From CAZMJP01 sp964566895 (GTDB lineage: Bacteria > Patescibacteriota > Patescibacteriia > UBA2591 > UBA6264), in contig CAZMJP010000012.1 in assembly GCA_964566895.1 (NCBI GenBank), forward strand, positions 1 to 25,020: 25,020 nt of DNA. Reading direction: 5' to 3'. Below the pieces are notes generated by a model, which did not search any database, was not told where the DNA came from, and worked only from the letters and a program-made list of their open reading frames with translations. Below are positions 1 through 6,973 of the stretch, piece by piece. Every line of letters starts with the position of its first letter. The first letter of the stretch is position 1. Made by a program: the position numbers and the translations under genes.

Positions 1-72
1 GAAATTGACGGCGAGTTTATTGTTGGTTTTGATTTGGAAAGATTGCAAAAAAAATTAAACATTAAAATATGA
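1..72 (+). CDS. C-terminal end of a glutaredoxin-like (NrdH/YruB-type) protein, partial
   Basis: The window opens inside a reading frame that ends at TGA 70-72 and encodes 23 residues, EIDGEFIVGFDLERLQKKLN then IKI. The pattern DG-x-x-x-VGFD-x-x-x-L is typical of the C-terminal end of glutaredoxin-like small thiol oxidoreductases, where the last strand (often VPVIxIDGxxIVGFD) is followed by a short helix. The active-site CxxC would lie upstream of the window and is not visible. The identification rests only on this tail. The TGA stop also shows that UGA is read as termination here. Confidence 0.55.
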   Translation, partial: EIDGEFIVGFDLERLQKKLNIKI

Positions 73-118
73 AATAATTCAAACGTTTGTAAATTGGGAT
101 TATTTTAGGTGAGTTATT

Positions 119-784
119 ATGTTGACCTTTGAACAAATTAAAAAAAATCCTCAGGTTTTAGAGTTTCTCGAGCAGACAAGGATTGCTATTGAGGCAATTG
201 GTTATAACGAGCATGATTTTCGCCACGCTAATTTGGTGGCGCAAAGGGCTCGCCAACTGGCTAAAGAGATAGGGTTGAGCCCGAGAGGGCAGGAATTGGC
301 CGCAATCGCCGGATTTTGCCATGATATGGGGAACTTTCTCGGTCGTTCTCAACATCACTATTGGGGAGCGCTTTTGTTTCACCAAATTTTCCAACAGGAT
401 CTTCGGCCCCGGGAGCTGGTTTGGATTATGCAGGCTATTGCTAATCACGATAAATATGAGATGAAGATAACTAATCCGATTTCCGCCTTAGTTATTTTAG
501 CTGATAAATCCGATGTCCATCGTTCTCGGGCTTTTACCCTAAAGCCGAAACAAATAAAAGGAGATGATATCCATAACCGAGTTTGCTATGCCGTGACAAA
601 ATCTGATTTAAAGGTGGATAAAAAGAAAAAACGGGTTACTCTTACTCTGGCGATTGACAGCAAATTCGTTCCAATTATGGAATATTTTGAGATTTTTACC
701 GACCGGATGTCTTACTGCCGTCAGGCCGCAGATTATTTGGGTTATAAATTCAACTTAATGGTTAACAACTTCAAATTGCTTTAA
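119..784 (+). CDS. HD-domain metal-dependent phosphohydrolase
   Basis: A 221-residue protein with the ordered metal ligands of the HD superfamily: H36 (in DFRH), the HD pair H68-D69 (in FCHDMG), H110 followed by D111 (ANHD) and D129 (LADKSDV). Such proteins usually hydrolyse nucleotides, cyclic dinucleotides or other phosphoesters. The substrate cannot be read from the sequence, and no second signalling domain is present. A Lys/Arg-rich stretch near residues 169-175 and a C-terminal segment of about 80 residues follow the HD core. The ATG at 119 is supported by AGGTGAG at 107-113, one of the better Shine-Dalgarno sites in the window. tsaC starts 6 bp after the stop, suggesting co-transcription. 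The family call is secure and the specific function unknown. Confidence 0.85.
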   Translation: MLTFEQIKKNPQVLEFLEQTRIAIEAIGYNEHDFRHANLVAQRARQLAKEIGLSPRGQELAAIAGFCHDMGNFLGRSQHHYWGALLFHQIFQQDLRPRELVWIMQAIANHDKYEMKITNPISALVILADKSDVHRSRAFTLKPKQIKGDDIHNRVCYAVTKSDLKVDKKKKRVTLTLAIDSKFVPIMEYFEIFTDRMSYCRQAADYLGYKFNLMVNNFKLL

Positions 785-790
785 GCGCCA

Positions 791-1354
791 ATGTTGATTT
801 TATCGCCAACGAACTCTAATATTCAGAAAGCCAGGAGGATTGTCCGGCAAGGGGGGGCTATTATTTATCCCACCGACACTTTGTATGGTTTAGGTGTGGA
901 TATTTTTAATCAGAAAGCAATTAAGAAAATAATCGGCTTGAAGGGCCGCAGTTTTAATAAGCCAATTTCAGTTGCCGTTTCTGACTTAAGGCAAATTAGA
1001 CAGTTGGCTTATTTAAATCAGAGACAGGAGAAATTTATTAGAGCCCTTTTCCCCGGACCGTTCACAATCATTCTAAAAAAGAAGAGAGGGGTGAATGGAG
1101 TTTTAACTGCTGGGCGGAATAGAATCGGCATCCGCATTCCCGATTCGGAGATTTGTCAAAAGCTCAGCCGAGATTTGCCAATCACTTCCACTAGCGCTAA
1201 TATCTCCGGGATAAAGCCAACTTGTGATTTTAGGAAGCTGATTAAAATTTTTAATGGCCGAGTGGATTTAATTTTAAAAGGGAGAAAACTGAGAGGTCGG
1301 CCGTCAATCGTCATTGATTTGACAAAAGAGCCGTTTAGAATTTTACGCGGATAG
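791..1354 (+). CDS. tsaC: L-threonylcarbamoyladenylate synthase (TsaC/Sua5/YrdC family)
   Basis: A 187-residue single YrdC domain. Visible family features are the N-terminal GGAIIYPTDTLYGLGVD block (residues 21-37), the nucleotide/phosphate-binding KGR (51-53) followed by NKPISVAVSD, FPGPFTIILKK (87-97), RIGIRIPD (111-118) and STSANISG (133-140). The enzyme makes threonylcarbamoyl-AMP from threonine, bicarbonate and ATP, the first step of the universal t6A37 modification of ANN-decoding tRNAs. The length matches short TsaC rather than Sua5, which has an extra C-terminal domain. It follows the HD gene by 6 bp with no clear Shine-Dalgarno, so translational coupling is likely. The partner genes tsaB, tsaD and tsaE are not in the window. 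Confidence 0.93.
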   Translation: MLILSPTNSNIQKARRIVRQGGAIIYPTDTLYGLGVDIFNQKAIKKIIGLKGRSFNKPISVAVSDLRQIRQLAYLNQRQEKFIRALFPGPFTIILKKKRGVNGVLTAGRNRIGIRIPDSEICQKLSRDLPITSTSANISGIKPTCDFRKLIKIFNGRVDLILKGRKLRGRPSIVIDLTKEPFRILRG

Positions 1355-1404
1355 TTTAGGGTTGGTTTTACTATCGTCAGATTTAATTTTTTATCTACGG
1401 CCTT

Positions 1405-1749
1405 ATGAGCAAGCGAACAGAGAGAATCAATGAGTTGATTAAACGGGAAATATCCCAAATTATCAGGCGGGAAATTGAAGTGCCTGAGGGTTTACTGATT
1501 ACTGTTTTATTTGTCCAAACTTCGCGTGACTTGCAAGAGGCGAAGATTTGGTTGAGCGTTTTTCCCTCCCGGTATGCGCCAAAGATATTAAAGGAGATTG
1601 ACAAAAAGATTGGTTATTTGCAAGGATTACTTAATCGGCGTTTAAAAATGCAGCCTTTGCCTCGAATTAAATTTGCCCTTGATTATACGGAAGAAAAAGC
1701 CAGTCAGGTTGAAGATATTTTGAGTGAGGTAGACCTAAAGGATAAGTAA
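1405..1749 (+). CDS. rbfA: Ribosome-binding factor A
   Basis: A 114-residue protein with the RbfA layout. The N-terminal helix SKRTERINELIKREISQII is followed by the strand segment GLLITVLFVQTSRDLQEAKIWLSVFPS, a helix ending in LNRRLKMQPLPRIKFALDYTEE, and a short C-terminal helix. RbfA binds the 30S subunit near the 5' end of 16S rRNA and helps late maturation of the small subunit. The length is normal for the family (about 110-130). The gene follows tsaC after 50 bp and appears to be last in its transcription unit, because a hairpin plus T-run follows at 1777-1805. In many bacteria rbfA lies with infB/nusA; here it does not, as is common in reduced genomes. Confidence 0.92.
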   Translation: MSKRTERINELIKREISQIIRREIEVPEGLLITVLFVQTSRDLQEAKIWLSVFPSRYAPKILKEIDKKIGYLQGLLNRRLKMQPLPRIKFALDYTEEKASQVEDILSEVDLKDK

Positions 1750-1776
1750 ATTCTCGTTGTCTCTGCGTTGTTCAAT

Positions 1777-1805
1777 AAGGCGGTTTAGTCGTCCTTTTTG
1801 TTTTT
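1777..1805 (+). terminator. Probable intrinsic terminator after rbfA
   Basis: AAGG (1777-1780) plus CG pair with CG and CCTT (1790-1796) around a seven-base loop with one bulged T. They are followed by TTTTT, G, TTTTT up to 1805. The stem is short (six pairs) but the T-rich tail is strong and it sits 27 bp after the rbfA stop. This is read by eye; no folding energy was computed. Confidence 0.45.
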
Positions 1806-2059
1806 CAGTCCCTTTTTTTGTATTTTTACTCAAGCTGAATGAAAGCCTGGGCGGACTTTATTTTTCCCTTTAGTTATGCCGGCTTGGCCAACGCCTTCAG
1901 GAAAAAGTCCCTATACTGTTTATTTGGAGACCATTCAGATTCAACCGGGCTGGCCGCAAACTTTGGGGCATCGATGATTTATAAAAGACAGGAGCGGTCT
2001 GATTAGAGGATATTTTTATTTTTTCTAAAATGTGTTAGGATAGAGGGGTTAGAACATTA
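1806..2059 (+). other. Gene-poor spacer with two overlapping short ORFs of unknown status
   Basis: No recognised gene lies between the rbfA terminator and glyS. Two overlapping frames stay open: ATG 1839 to TAG 2006 (55 codons) and ATG 1876 to TGA 1977 (33 codons, beginning MPAWPTPSGKSPYTVYLE). Neither has a Shine-Dalgarno site, and I recognise neither product. The base composition is richer in G and C than the flanking spacers, so the stretch may be a decayed gene rather than ordinary intergenic DNA. No tRNA-like or other RNA fold was apparent. Confidence 0.3.
2033..2041 (+). promoter_or_regulatory. Possible extended -10 promoter for the glyS operon
   Basis: TGT followed by TAGGAT fits the extended -10 pattern TGn-TATAAT with four of six hexamer matches. 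No convincing -35 hexamer lies 17 bp upstream. It is placed about 46 bp before the glyS start, downstream of the rbfA terminator, which is where a promoter for the long 2087-13661 gene run is needed. The call is weak. Confidence 0.3.
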
Positions 2060-2087
2060 ATTATTAATTATTGATTATTGATTATTA
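2060..2087. repeat. Four tandem 7-bp repeats ATTATTR running into the glyS start codon
   Basis: Exact register of ATTATTA, ATTATTG, ATTATTG, ATTATTA from 2060 to 2087. The last A is the first base of the glyS ATG. Because the repeat fills the place of a ribosome-binding site, glyS has no Shine-Dalgarno sequence. Similar 7-bp-period tracts occur at 4779-4854, 12594-12614 and inside valS. Confidence 0.75.
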
Positions 2088-3418
2088 TGGTTAGTTTAAT
2101 GGAAAAAATAGTTTCTTTGGCTAAGCGTCGGGGTTTTATTTTTCAGTCATCGGAAATTTACGGAGGGCTGAGCTCTTGTTATGATTACGGGCCCTTGGGC
2201 GTGGAATTGAAAAATAATATCAAAAGGGCTTGGTGGAAAAAAATGGTTCAGGGGCGGGAAGACACATTTGGTTTGGACGCTTCTATTTTAATGAATGCTA
2301 AAGTTTGGGACGCTTCGGGACATTTATCCGGTTTTGTTGATCCTTTGGTCGAGTGCAAATCCTGCCATAAAAGGTTTAAATTGGACGACCTGAAAGGCAA
2401 AAAAGAATGTCCGGAATGCCGCGGCCAATTGACTGAATCTAGAAATTTTAATCTTTTGTTTAAGACTTTTATGGGGCCGGTGGAGGGTGAATCTTCGGTT
2501 GTTTATCTTCGGCCGGAAACGGCCCAGGGGATTTTTGTCAACTTTATTAATGTTTTGCAGTCCGGACGGGCAAAAATTCCTTTTGGCATCGCCCAAATCG
2601 GCAAGTCTTTCCGCAATGAAATTACTCCGGGTAATTTTATTTTTCGCACCCGGGAGTTTGAACAAATGGAATTGGAATTTTTTATTAAACCCAATGAGGC
2701 TGAAAAGTGGTACCAGTATTGGTTAAAACAAAGATTAAATTGGTATTTGGAATTAGGAATTAAGGAAGAAAATATTAGATTGCGCGGGCATAAAAAAAAC
2801 GAATTGGCTCATTATGCTCAGGACTGCTCTGATATTGAATATAAATTTCCTTTTGGTTGGTCGGAATTAGAAGGCATTGCCAACCGTCGGGATTTTGATC
2901 TGAAACGGCACGCCCAATATTCTAGTCAGGACTTATCTTATTTAGATGAAAAAACCGGGGAGAAATTTATCCCTTATGTTATTGAGCCGTCGGCTGGCGT
3001 TGACCGTTCTTTGCTTGCTTTTTTGATTGACGCCTATGAGGAGGTTAAAGGAGGCAGGACTACCACCACCAAATCAGTTAAAGAACAGGAGGTAGTTTTA
3101 CATTTACATCAGGATTTAGCGCCGGTTAAGGCGGCGATTTTGCCCCTATCCAAAAAAGAACCGCTGGTCAAAATAGCCCAAGATATTTATCAGGAGTTAA
3201 GAAGGCATTGGATTTGCCAATATGACGAAGTTGGTTCAATCGGCCGACGCTATCGCCGACAAGACGAAATCGGCACTTTGTCTTGCTTAACTGTTGATTT
3301 TGAGAGTTTAAAAGATAAAAAAGTGACGGTCAGAGACCGCGAGACAATGAGACAGGAGAGAATAGCCATTACTAAATTGGTGGATTATTTAAAAGGAAAA
3401 TTAATGGAAGTGGTGTAG
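2087..3418 (+). CDS. glyS: Glycyl-tRNA synthetase, single-chain (alpha2) type
   Basis: A class II synthetase of about 444 residues that charges tRNA-Gly. The N-terminal block RRGFIFQSSEIYGGLSSCYDYGPLG is diagnostic of the homodimeric GlyRS, not the bacterial alpha2beta2 type. A zinc-ribbon insertion has C90-x2-C93 and C108-x2-C111. Class II motif 2 is FRNEI with RTREFEQMELEFF, and motif 3 is GVDRSLLAFL near the C-terminal anticodon-binding domain (QVAPVKAAILP-like: DLAPVKAAILPL). The reading frame is also open from TTG 2078, but ATG 2087 or ATG 2099 fit the family start better; 2087 is chosen, and neither has a Shine-Dalgarno. It heads the long co-directional gene run ending at mreB2. Confidence 0.95.
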   Translation: MVSLMEKIVSLAKRRGFIFQSSEIYGGLSSCYDYGPLGVELKNNIKRAWWKKMVQGREDTFGLDASILMNAKVWDASGHLSGFVDPLVECKSCHKRFKLDDLKGKKECPECRGQLTESRNFNLLFKTFMGPVEGESSVVYLRPETAQGIFVNFINVLQSGRAKIPFGIAQIGKSFRNEITPGNFIFRTREFEQMELEFFIKPNEAEKWYQYWLKQRLNWYLELGIKEENIRLRGHKKNELAHYAQDCSDIEYKFPFGWSELEGIANRRDFDLKRHAQYSSQDLSYLDEKTGEKFIPYVIEPSAGVDRSLLAFLIDAYEEVKGGRTTTTKSVKEQEVVLHLHQDLAPVKAAILPLSKKEPLVKIAQDIYQELRRHWICQYDEVGSIGRRYRRQDEIGTLSCLTVDFESLKDKKVTVRDRETMRQERIAITKLVDYLKGKLMEVV

Positions 3419-3455
3419 GCCGCTGACATTACCTCAATTAAATTAATTTTTCCGT

Positions 3456-4742
3456 ATGTATCATCAAACGAATTTTTCTAATGGTCTCAGATTAATTACT
3501 GTTCCGGTTAAAAGTGCTAAAACGGTGGCAGTTATGGTTTTATTACCGGTGGGCTCCCGCTACGAATCAAGACAACTCAACGGCGCTTCCCATTTTATTG
3601 AACATATGATGTTTAAGGGGACAAGGAAGAGGCCTAATACTTTGGCGATTGCCAAAGAATTGGATGGGATTGGCGCCCTTTATAACGCTTTTACAGGTAA
3701 AGACCACACTGGATATTGGATTAAATCGGCTAAAGAGAAATTAGAAATAATTCTAGATATTTTGGCCGATATGCTTTTTAATTCCGTCTTTGACAAAAGA
3801 GAATTTCAGCGCGAGAAAGGGGTGATTTTGGAAGAAATTAAGATGTATCAGGAGAATCCTCTTCTTTACATCGATCAGCTTTTTGAAGAACTTCTTTTTC
3901 AAGGGCAGGCGCTTGGGCGGTCAGTCAGCGGTCGGTTAGCAAATGTCAGGAGGATGAGGTATAAACATTTATTCGGGTATAAAAAATTATTTTACCGGCC
4001 CGGGCAGATGATCGTAGTGATCGCCGGAGGCGTAGAAAAACATCAAGCGGTTAAATTGGTTAAGAAATTTTTTCTTCAATACCAAGACAAAAAGAGAAAA
4101 AGAATTAAATATAAGCCTTTTATAAAAAGAAAAAGTGAGGACGATTTCCGCCTTAAAATTTTTTACAAAAAAGATTTAAAACAGGCGCAGGTCGCCCTGG
4201 GGGGATTTGCTTATCCCTATAATCATCCCAGGCTCGAGGCGGCAACGCTTTTATCGATAATTTTGGGAGGGAATATGAGTTCTCGTCTTTTCATAGAAGT
4301 AAGAGAAAGGAGGGGGTTGGCTTATTCAGTCAGGGCTGATTTAGATAAGTATCAGGATGTTGGCAGTTATGTCATTCAGGCAGGGGTGGATAAAGAAAAA
4401 GTCCCGGAGGCGATTAAAGTTATTTTGGATGAATTGAAAAAGGTCAGAAAAAACGGTGTGACCAAGGAGGAACTTTCCCGGGCGAAAGATTATCTTAAAG
4501 GAATAGTAAAAATTTCCCTTGAGAATTCGGGTAGTTTGGCTAATTGGTACGGTAGTCAGGCTCTTTTTGCGGATAAGATCGTTTCGCCAACTCAGAGGTT
4601 GAAAAAAATAAAAAAAGTCACCCGAAGACAAATTCGAGAGGTAATTCAAGATTTTTTTCAAAAACAGACCCTGAAATTAGCTTTAATTGGTCCGTTTAGA
4701 GATAAGCGGTTCCTCTTGCGGATTTTGAAAGGAGGGGTATAA
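3456..4742 (+). CDS. M16-family zinc metallopeptidase (insulinase/processing-peptidase-like)
   Basis: A 428-residue protein with the inverted zinc motif HxxEH at H46-E50 region (HFIEH, residues 46-50) and the distal glutamate E127 exactly 76 residues later, within EEIKMYQENP. The C-terminal half carries the substrate-groove signature GGNMSSRLFIEVRERRGLAYSV. The arrangement is one M16 unit with two half-domains, as in the short bacterial processing-peptidase-like members that act as dimers on peptides. No signal peptide is visible, so a cytoplasmic role is likely. It starts 37 bp after glyS, without an obvious Shine-Dalgarno. All catalytic residues are present, so it should be active; the substrate is unknown. 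Confidence 0.92.
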   Translation: MYHQTNFSNGLRLITVPVKSAKTVAVMVLLPVGSRYESRQLNGASHFIEHMMFKGTRKRPNTLAIAKELDGIGALYNAFTGKDHTGYWIKSAKEKLEIILDILADMLFNSVFDKREFQREKGVILEEIKMYQENPLLYIDQLFEELLFQGQALGRSVSGRLANVRRMRYKHLFGYKKLFYRPGQMIVVIAGGVEKHQAVKLVKKFFLQYQDKKRKRIKYKPFIKRKSEDDFRLKIFYKKDLKQAQVALGGFAYPYNHPRLEAATLLSIILGGNMSSRLFIEVRERRGLAYSVRADLDKYQDVGSYVIQAGVDKEKVPEAIKVILDELKKVRKNGVTKEELSRAKDYLKGIVKISLENSGSLANWYGSQALFADKIVSPTQRLKKIKKVTRRQIREVIQDFFQKQTLKLALIGPFRDKRFLLRILKGGV

Positions 4743-4747
4743 TAGAG

Positions 4748-4764
4748 TCGCTGTTTTACGGCGA
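4748..4764 (+). terminator. Short hairpin after the M16 peptidase gene, weak terminator candidate
   Basis: TCGCTG (4748-4753) pairs with CGGCGA (4759-4764), including one T-G wobble, around the loop TTTTA. It is followed by AGATTTT, not a clean T-run, so any termination would be partial. It lies 6 bp after the M16 stop. Confidence 0.25.
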
Positions 4765-4778
4765 AGATTTTAAATCCC

Positions 4779-4854
4779 AATTTCTAATTTCTAAATGACA
4801 AGATTTAATTTTTAACCTTACCCGAGATTTAGAATTTAGAGGTTGAAATTTAAA
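4779..4854. repeat. Degenerate 7-bp tandem repeat tracts before the PerM-family gene
   Basis: AATTTCT occurs twice in tandem at 4779-4792. A second tract holds ATTTAGA twice (4827-4840), followed by GGTTGAA and ATTTAAA in the same 7-base register to 4854. The two tracts fill most of the spacer between the M16 and PerM-family genes. Confidence 0.6.
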
Positions 4855-4869
4855 CTAAATGTAACGTTT

Positions 4870-5889
4870 ATGCCCGAAGAAAAGACGACAATTATTAAAA
4901 TAGATTTTTGGTCTGTGGCTAAAATTGTTTTAGCTGTTTTGGTTCTTTGGTTTTTGTATTTGATTCGCGATGTTATTCTAATACTTTTTATTGCCGGTCT
5001 TTTAGCCGCTATTATTACCCCGGCGGTGAATTATTTTGAGCGGAAAAGAATACCGCGTTGGATTGGGGCGGTGATTGTTTATTTGGTCGTCTTATTAATA
5101 TTAACCTCGATTGGCTTAGCGGTTATTCCGACCGTCGTGACGCAAAGCAAGTTGTTGATTTCTCAATTGCCTGATTTTTTAAAGTCGTTTTTCGGCGAGA
5201 CGTCAACGCAAACTAAGGGAGAATTTATTAATTTGTTAAATGGTTGGTTAAGTAAATCGGCGATAAGCGGAAAAACAATTTTTTCAATTTTGGGAACGGT
5301 TACCGGTCAAATGGTTTCCCTTTTTATGATTTTTATCATCGCTTTTTATTTGTCGATTAAAAAGAAAAGCATTCGTGTTCTTATTGATTCGTTTATTTTG
5401 CCGAAATATCAAAGATTTTTAGAGCATCTTGTCATTGCCGTTCAAAGGGACATAGGAGCCTGGGGTCGTGGATTGTGCTTTCTTTGTTTGTTCGTCGGCA
5501 TTTTAGTTTATCTTGGTTTGACAATTTTAGGAGTGAAATATGCTTTGGTTTTGGCGGTCATTGCCGGCTTAGTCGAGGTTATTCCTTATGTCGGACCATG
5601 GCTATCGGGTATAATCGCAGCGATTGTCGCCCTTCCTCAGTCGTCAACTTTAGCTTTATTGGTAATTATTCTTTTTATTATTATTCAGCAGATTGAAAAT
5701 ACGGTAGTTTCCCCTTATATTATGCATCGAGCTGTCGGTCTCGACCCTTTAGTTGTTATTATTGTTTTGTTAATCGGTGGTAAGGTTGCCGGTCCGATTG
5801 GGATGATTTTGGCTGTGCCGGCGGCTACAATTGTTGCCATTATAATTAGGTATTATTTAGAACATAAACAAGAAGTGGCTGAAAATTAG
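4870..5889 (+). CDS. PerM/AI-2E family polytopic membrane protein
   Basis: About 339 residues and strongly hydrophobic. A short polar start (MPEEKTTIIKIDFW) leads into a pair of adjacent transmembrane segments (IVLAVLVLWFLYLI; VILILFIAGLLAAIITPAVNYFERKRIPR), then another (WIGAVIVYLVVLLILTSIGL) and a soluble stretch with LPDFLKSF. Further segments include VSLFMIFIIAFYLSIKKK and a C-terminal block with GLVEVIPYVGPWLSGIIAAIVAL and EGGKVAGPIGMILAVPAA-like GGKVAGPIGMILAVPAATIVAII. This order is characteristic of UPF0118/AI-2E transporters, whose substrates vary from signals to ions. TTG 4843 also opens the frame, but ATG 4870 gives the normal N-terminus. Transport substrate unknown. Confidence 0.9.
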   Translation: MPEEKTTIIKIDFWSVAKIVLAVLVLWFLYLIRDVILILFIAGLLAAIITPAVNYFERKRIPRWIGAVIVYLVVLLILTSIGLAVIPTVVTQSKLLISQLPDFLKSFFGETSTQTKGEFINLLNGWLSKSAISGKTIFSILGTVTGQMVSLFMIFIIAFYLSIKKKSIRVLIDSFILPKYQRFLEHLVIAVQRDIGAWGRGLCFLCLFVGILVYLGLTILGVKYALVLAVIAGLVEVIPYVGPWLSGIIAAIVALPQSSTLALLVIILFIIIQQIENTVVSPYIMHRAVGLDPLVVIIVLLIGGKVAGPIGMILAVPAATIVAIIIRYYLEHKQEVAEN

Positions 5890-5958
5890 ATTTCAGTTTA
5901 AACGGAACCGGAAGTGACGTTTTTTAGATTTTAATTTTTGTTTAATGATAAAAGGTTT

Positions 5959-6966
5959 ATGTTTACCAAAAAAATCGGCATTGATTTAGGAACAACTAGT
6001 ATTTTAGTTTATTTACCCAATAAAGGCATAGTCACCAATGAGCCGTCAGTCGTGGCTATTTCTACTATAGATAAAAGTGTTTTAGCTGTCGGTGATGAAG
6101 CCAAAGAGATGGTTGGCCGGACACCTGATACCATTATTGCTAAAAAACCGTTAAAAGACGGAGTGATTGCCGATTATAAAGCCACTGAGGCCATGTTAAG
6201 ATATTTTATCGGTAAAGCTATTGGACGTTTTAATCTTTTTAGACCGGAAGTAATGGTGGCTGTTCCCGGCGGTATCACTTCTACGGAGAAGAGAGCCGTA
6301 ATTGATGCCACGATGCGGTCTGGAGCCAAAGCCGCTTATATTATTAAGGAGCCGATTGCGGCAGCTATTGGTTCTAATATCCCAATCGGTTCGGCTTCTG
6401 GCCATATGATTATTGATGTCGGCGGAGGGACAACTGAAGCGGCAGTTATTTCTTTAGGCGGAATTGTTACTTGTACTTCGGTCAGGGTGGCGGGGAATAA
6501 ATTTGATACAGCCGTGGCTAGTTTTATTCGTAAAAAATATAATTTAGCCGTTGGCGAACGGACAGCCGAGGAAATTAAAATTAAAATTGGTTCAGCTTTG
6601 CCTTTGGAAAAAAAATTGAAAATGGATATCAAAGGGAGAGATATGGTGCTCGGATTGCCGCGGATAATCACTATTAATTCTGACGATATTACCGAGGCAA
6701 TCCAAAGTGAATTGGGTGCGATTATTGCCGCCGTTAAATCAGTGCTTTATGAGACTCCGCCGGAACTTTCAGCCGACATAATAGAAAAGGGTATGATTTT
6801 ATCGGGGGGGAGTTCTCTTTTGAGAAGTCTTGACAAACTCCTCACTCGAGCTATTGGCGTGCCGGCTTATGTGGCCGATGAACCGCAGCTTTCTGTTGTC
6901 AAAGGTACGGGTATAGCCCTGGATAATCTGGAATCGTATAAGAGAAGTATCTTGGCAATGAAATAA
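5959..6966 (+). CDS. mreB: Rod-shape-determining actin homologue MreB (paralogue 1, intact active site)
   Basis: A 335-residue actin-fold ATPase that polymerises under the membrane to organise cell-wall growth. The phosphate-1 loop is GIDLGTTS (residues 7-14), and phosphate-2 is IIDVGGGTTEAAVISL, with D153 and T158. The conserved KEPIAAAIG (130-138) holds E131, the position equivalent to the water-positioning Glu of Caulobacter MreB. The adenosine region reads MILSGGSSLLRSLDKLL. ATG 5959 has AAAGG at 5951-5955 and gives a normal start; TTG 5938 would add seven unsupported residues. The N-terminus (MFTKKIGIDLG) lacks the amphipathic helix present in paralogue 2. No mreC or mreD is adjacent. 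The glycosyltransferase begins 7 bp downstream. Confidence 0.93.
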   Translation: MFTKKIGIDLGTTSILVYLPNKGIVTNEPSVVAISTIDKSVLAVGDEAKEMVGRTPDTIIAKKPLKDGVIADYKATEAMLRYFIGKAIGRFNLFRPEVMVAVPGGITSTEKRAVIDATMRSGAKAAYIIKEPIAAAIGSNIPIGSASGHMIIDVGGGTTEAAVISLGGIVTCTSVRVAGNKFDTAVASFIRKKYNLAVGERTAEEIKIKIGSALPLEKKLKMDIKGRDMVLGLPRIITINSDDITEAIQSELGAIIAAVKSVLYETPPELSADIIEKGMILSGGSSLLRSLDKLLTRAIGVPAYVADEPQLSVVKGTGIALDNLESYKRSILAMK

Positions 6967-6973
6967 GCGTTAT

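Noticed and set aside
1750..2059. tRNA or small structured RNA in the largest plus-strand spacer
   Set aside because: No cloverleaf, no GGTTCRA-type T-loop with a matching acceptor stem, and no known RNA motif were found by eye.
5900..5922. AAACG/CGTTT inverted pair followed by T's after the PerM-family gene
   Set aside because: The stem is only five weak pairs with a 13-base loop, too poor to call as a terminator.
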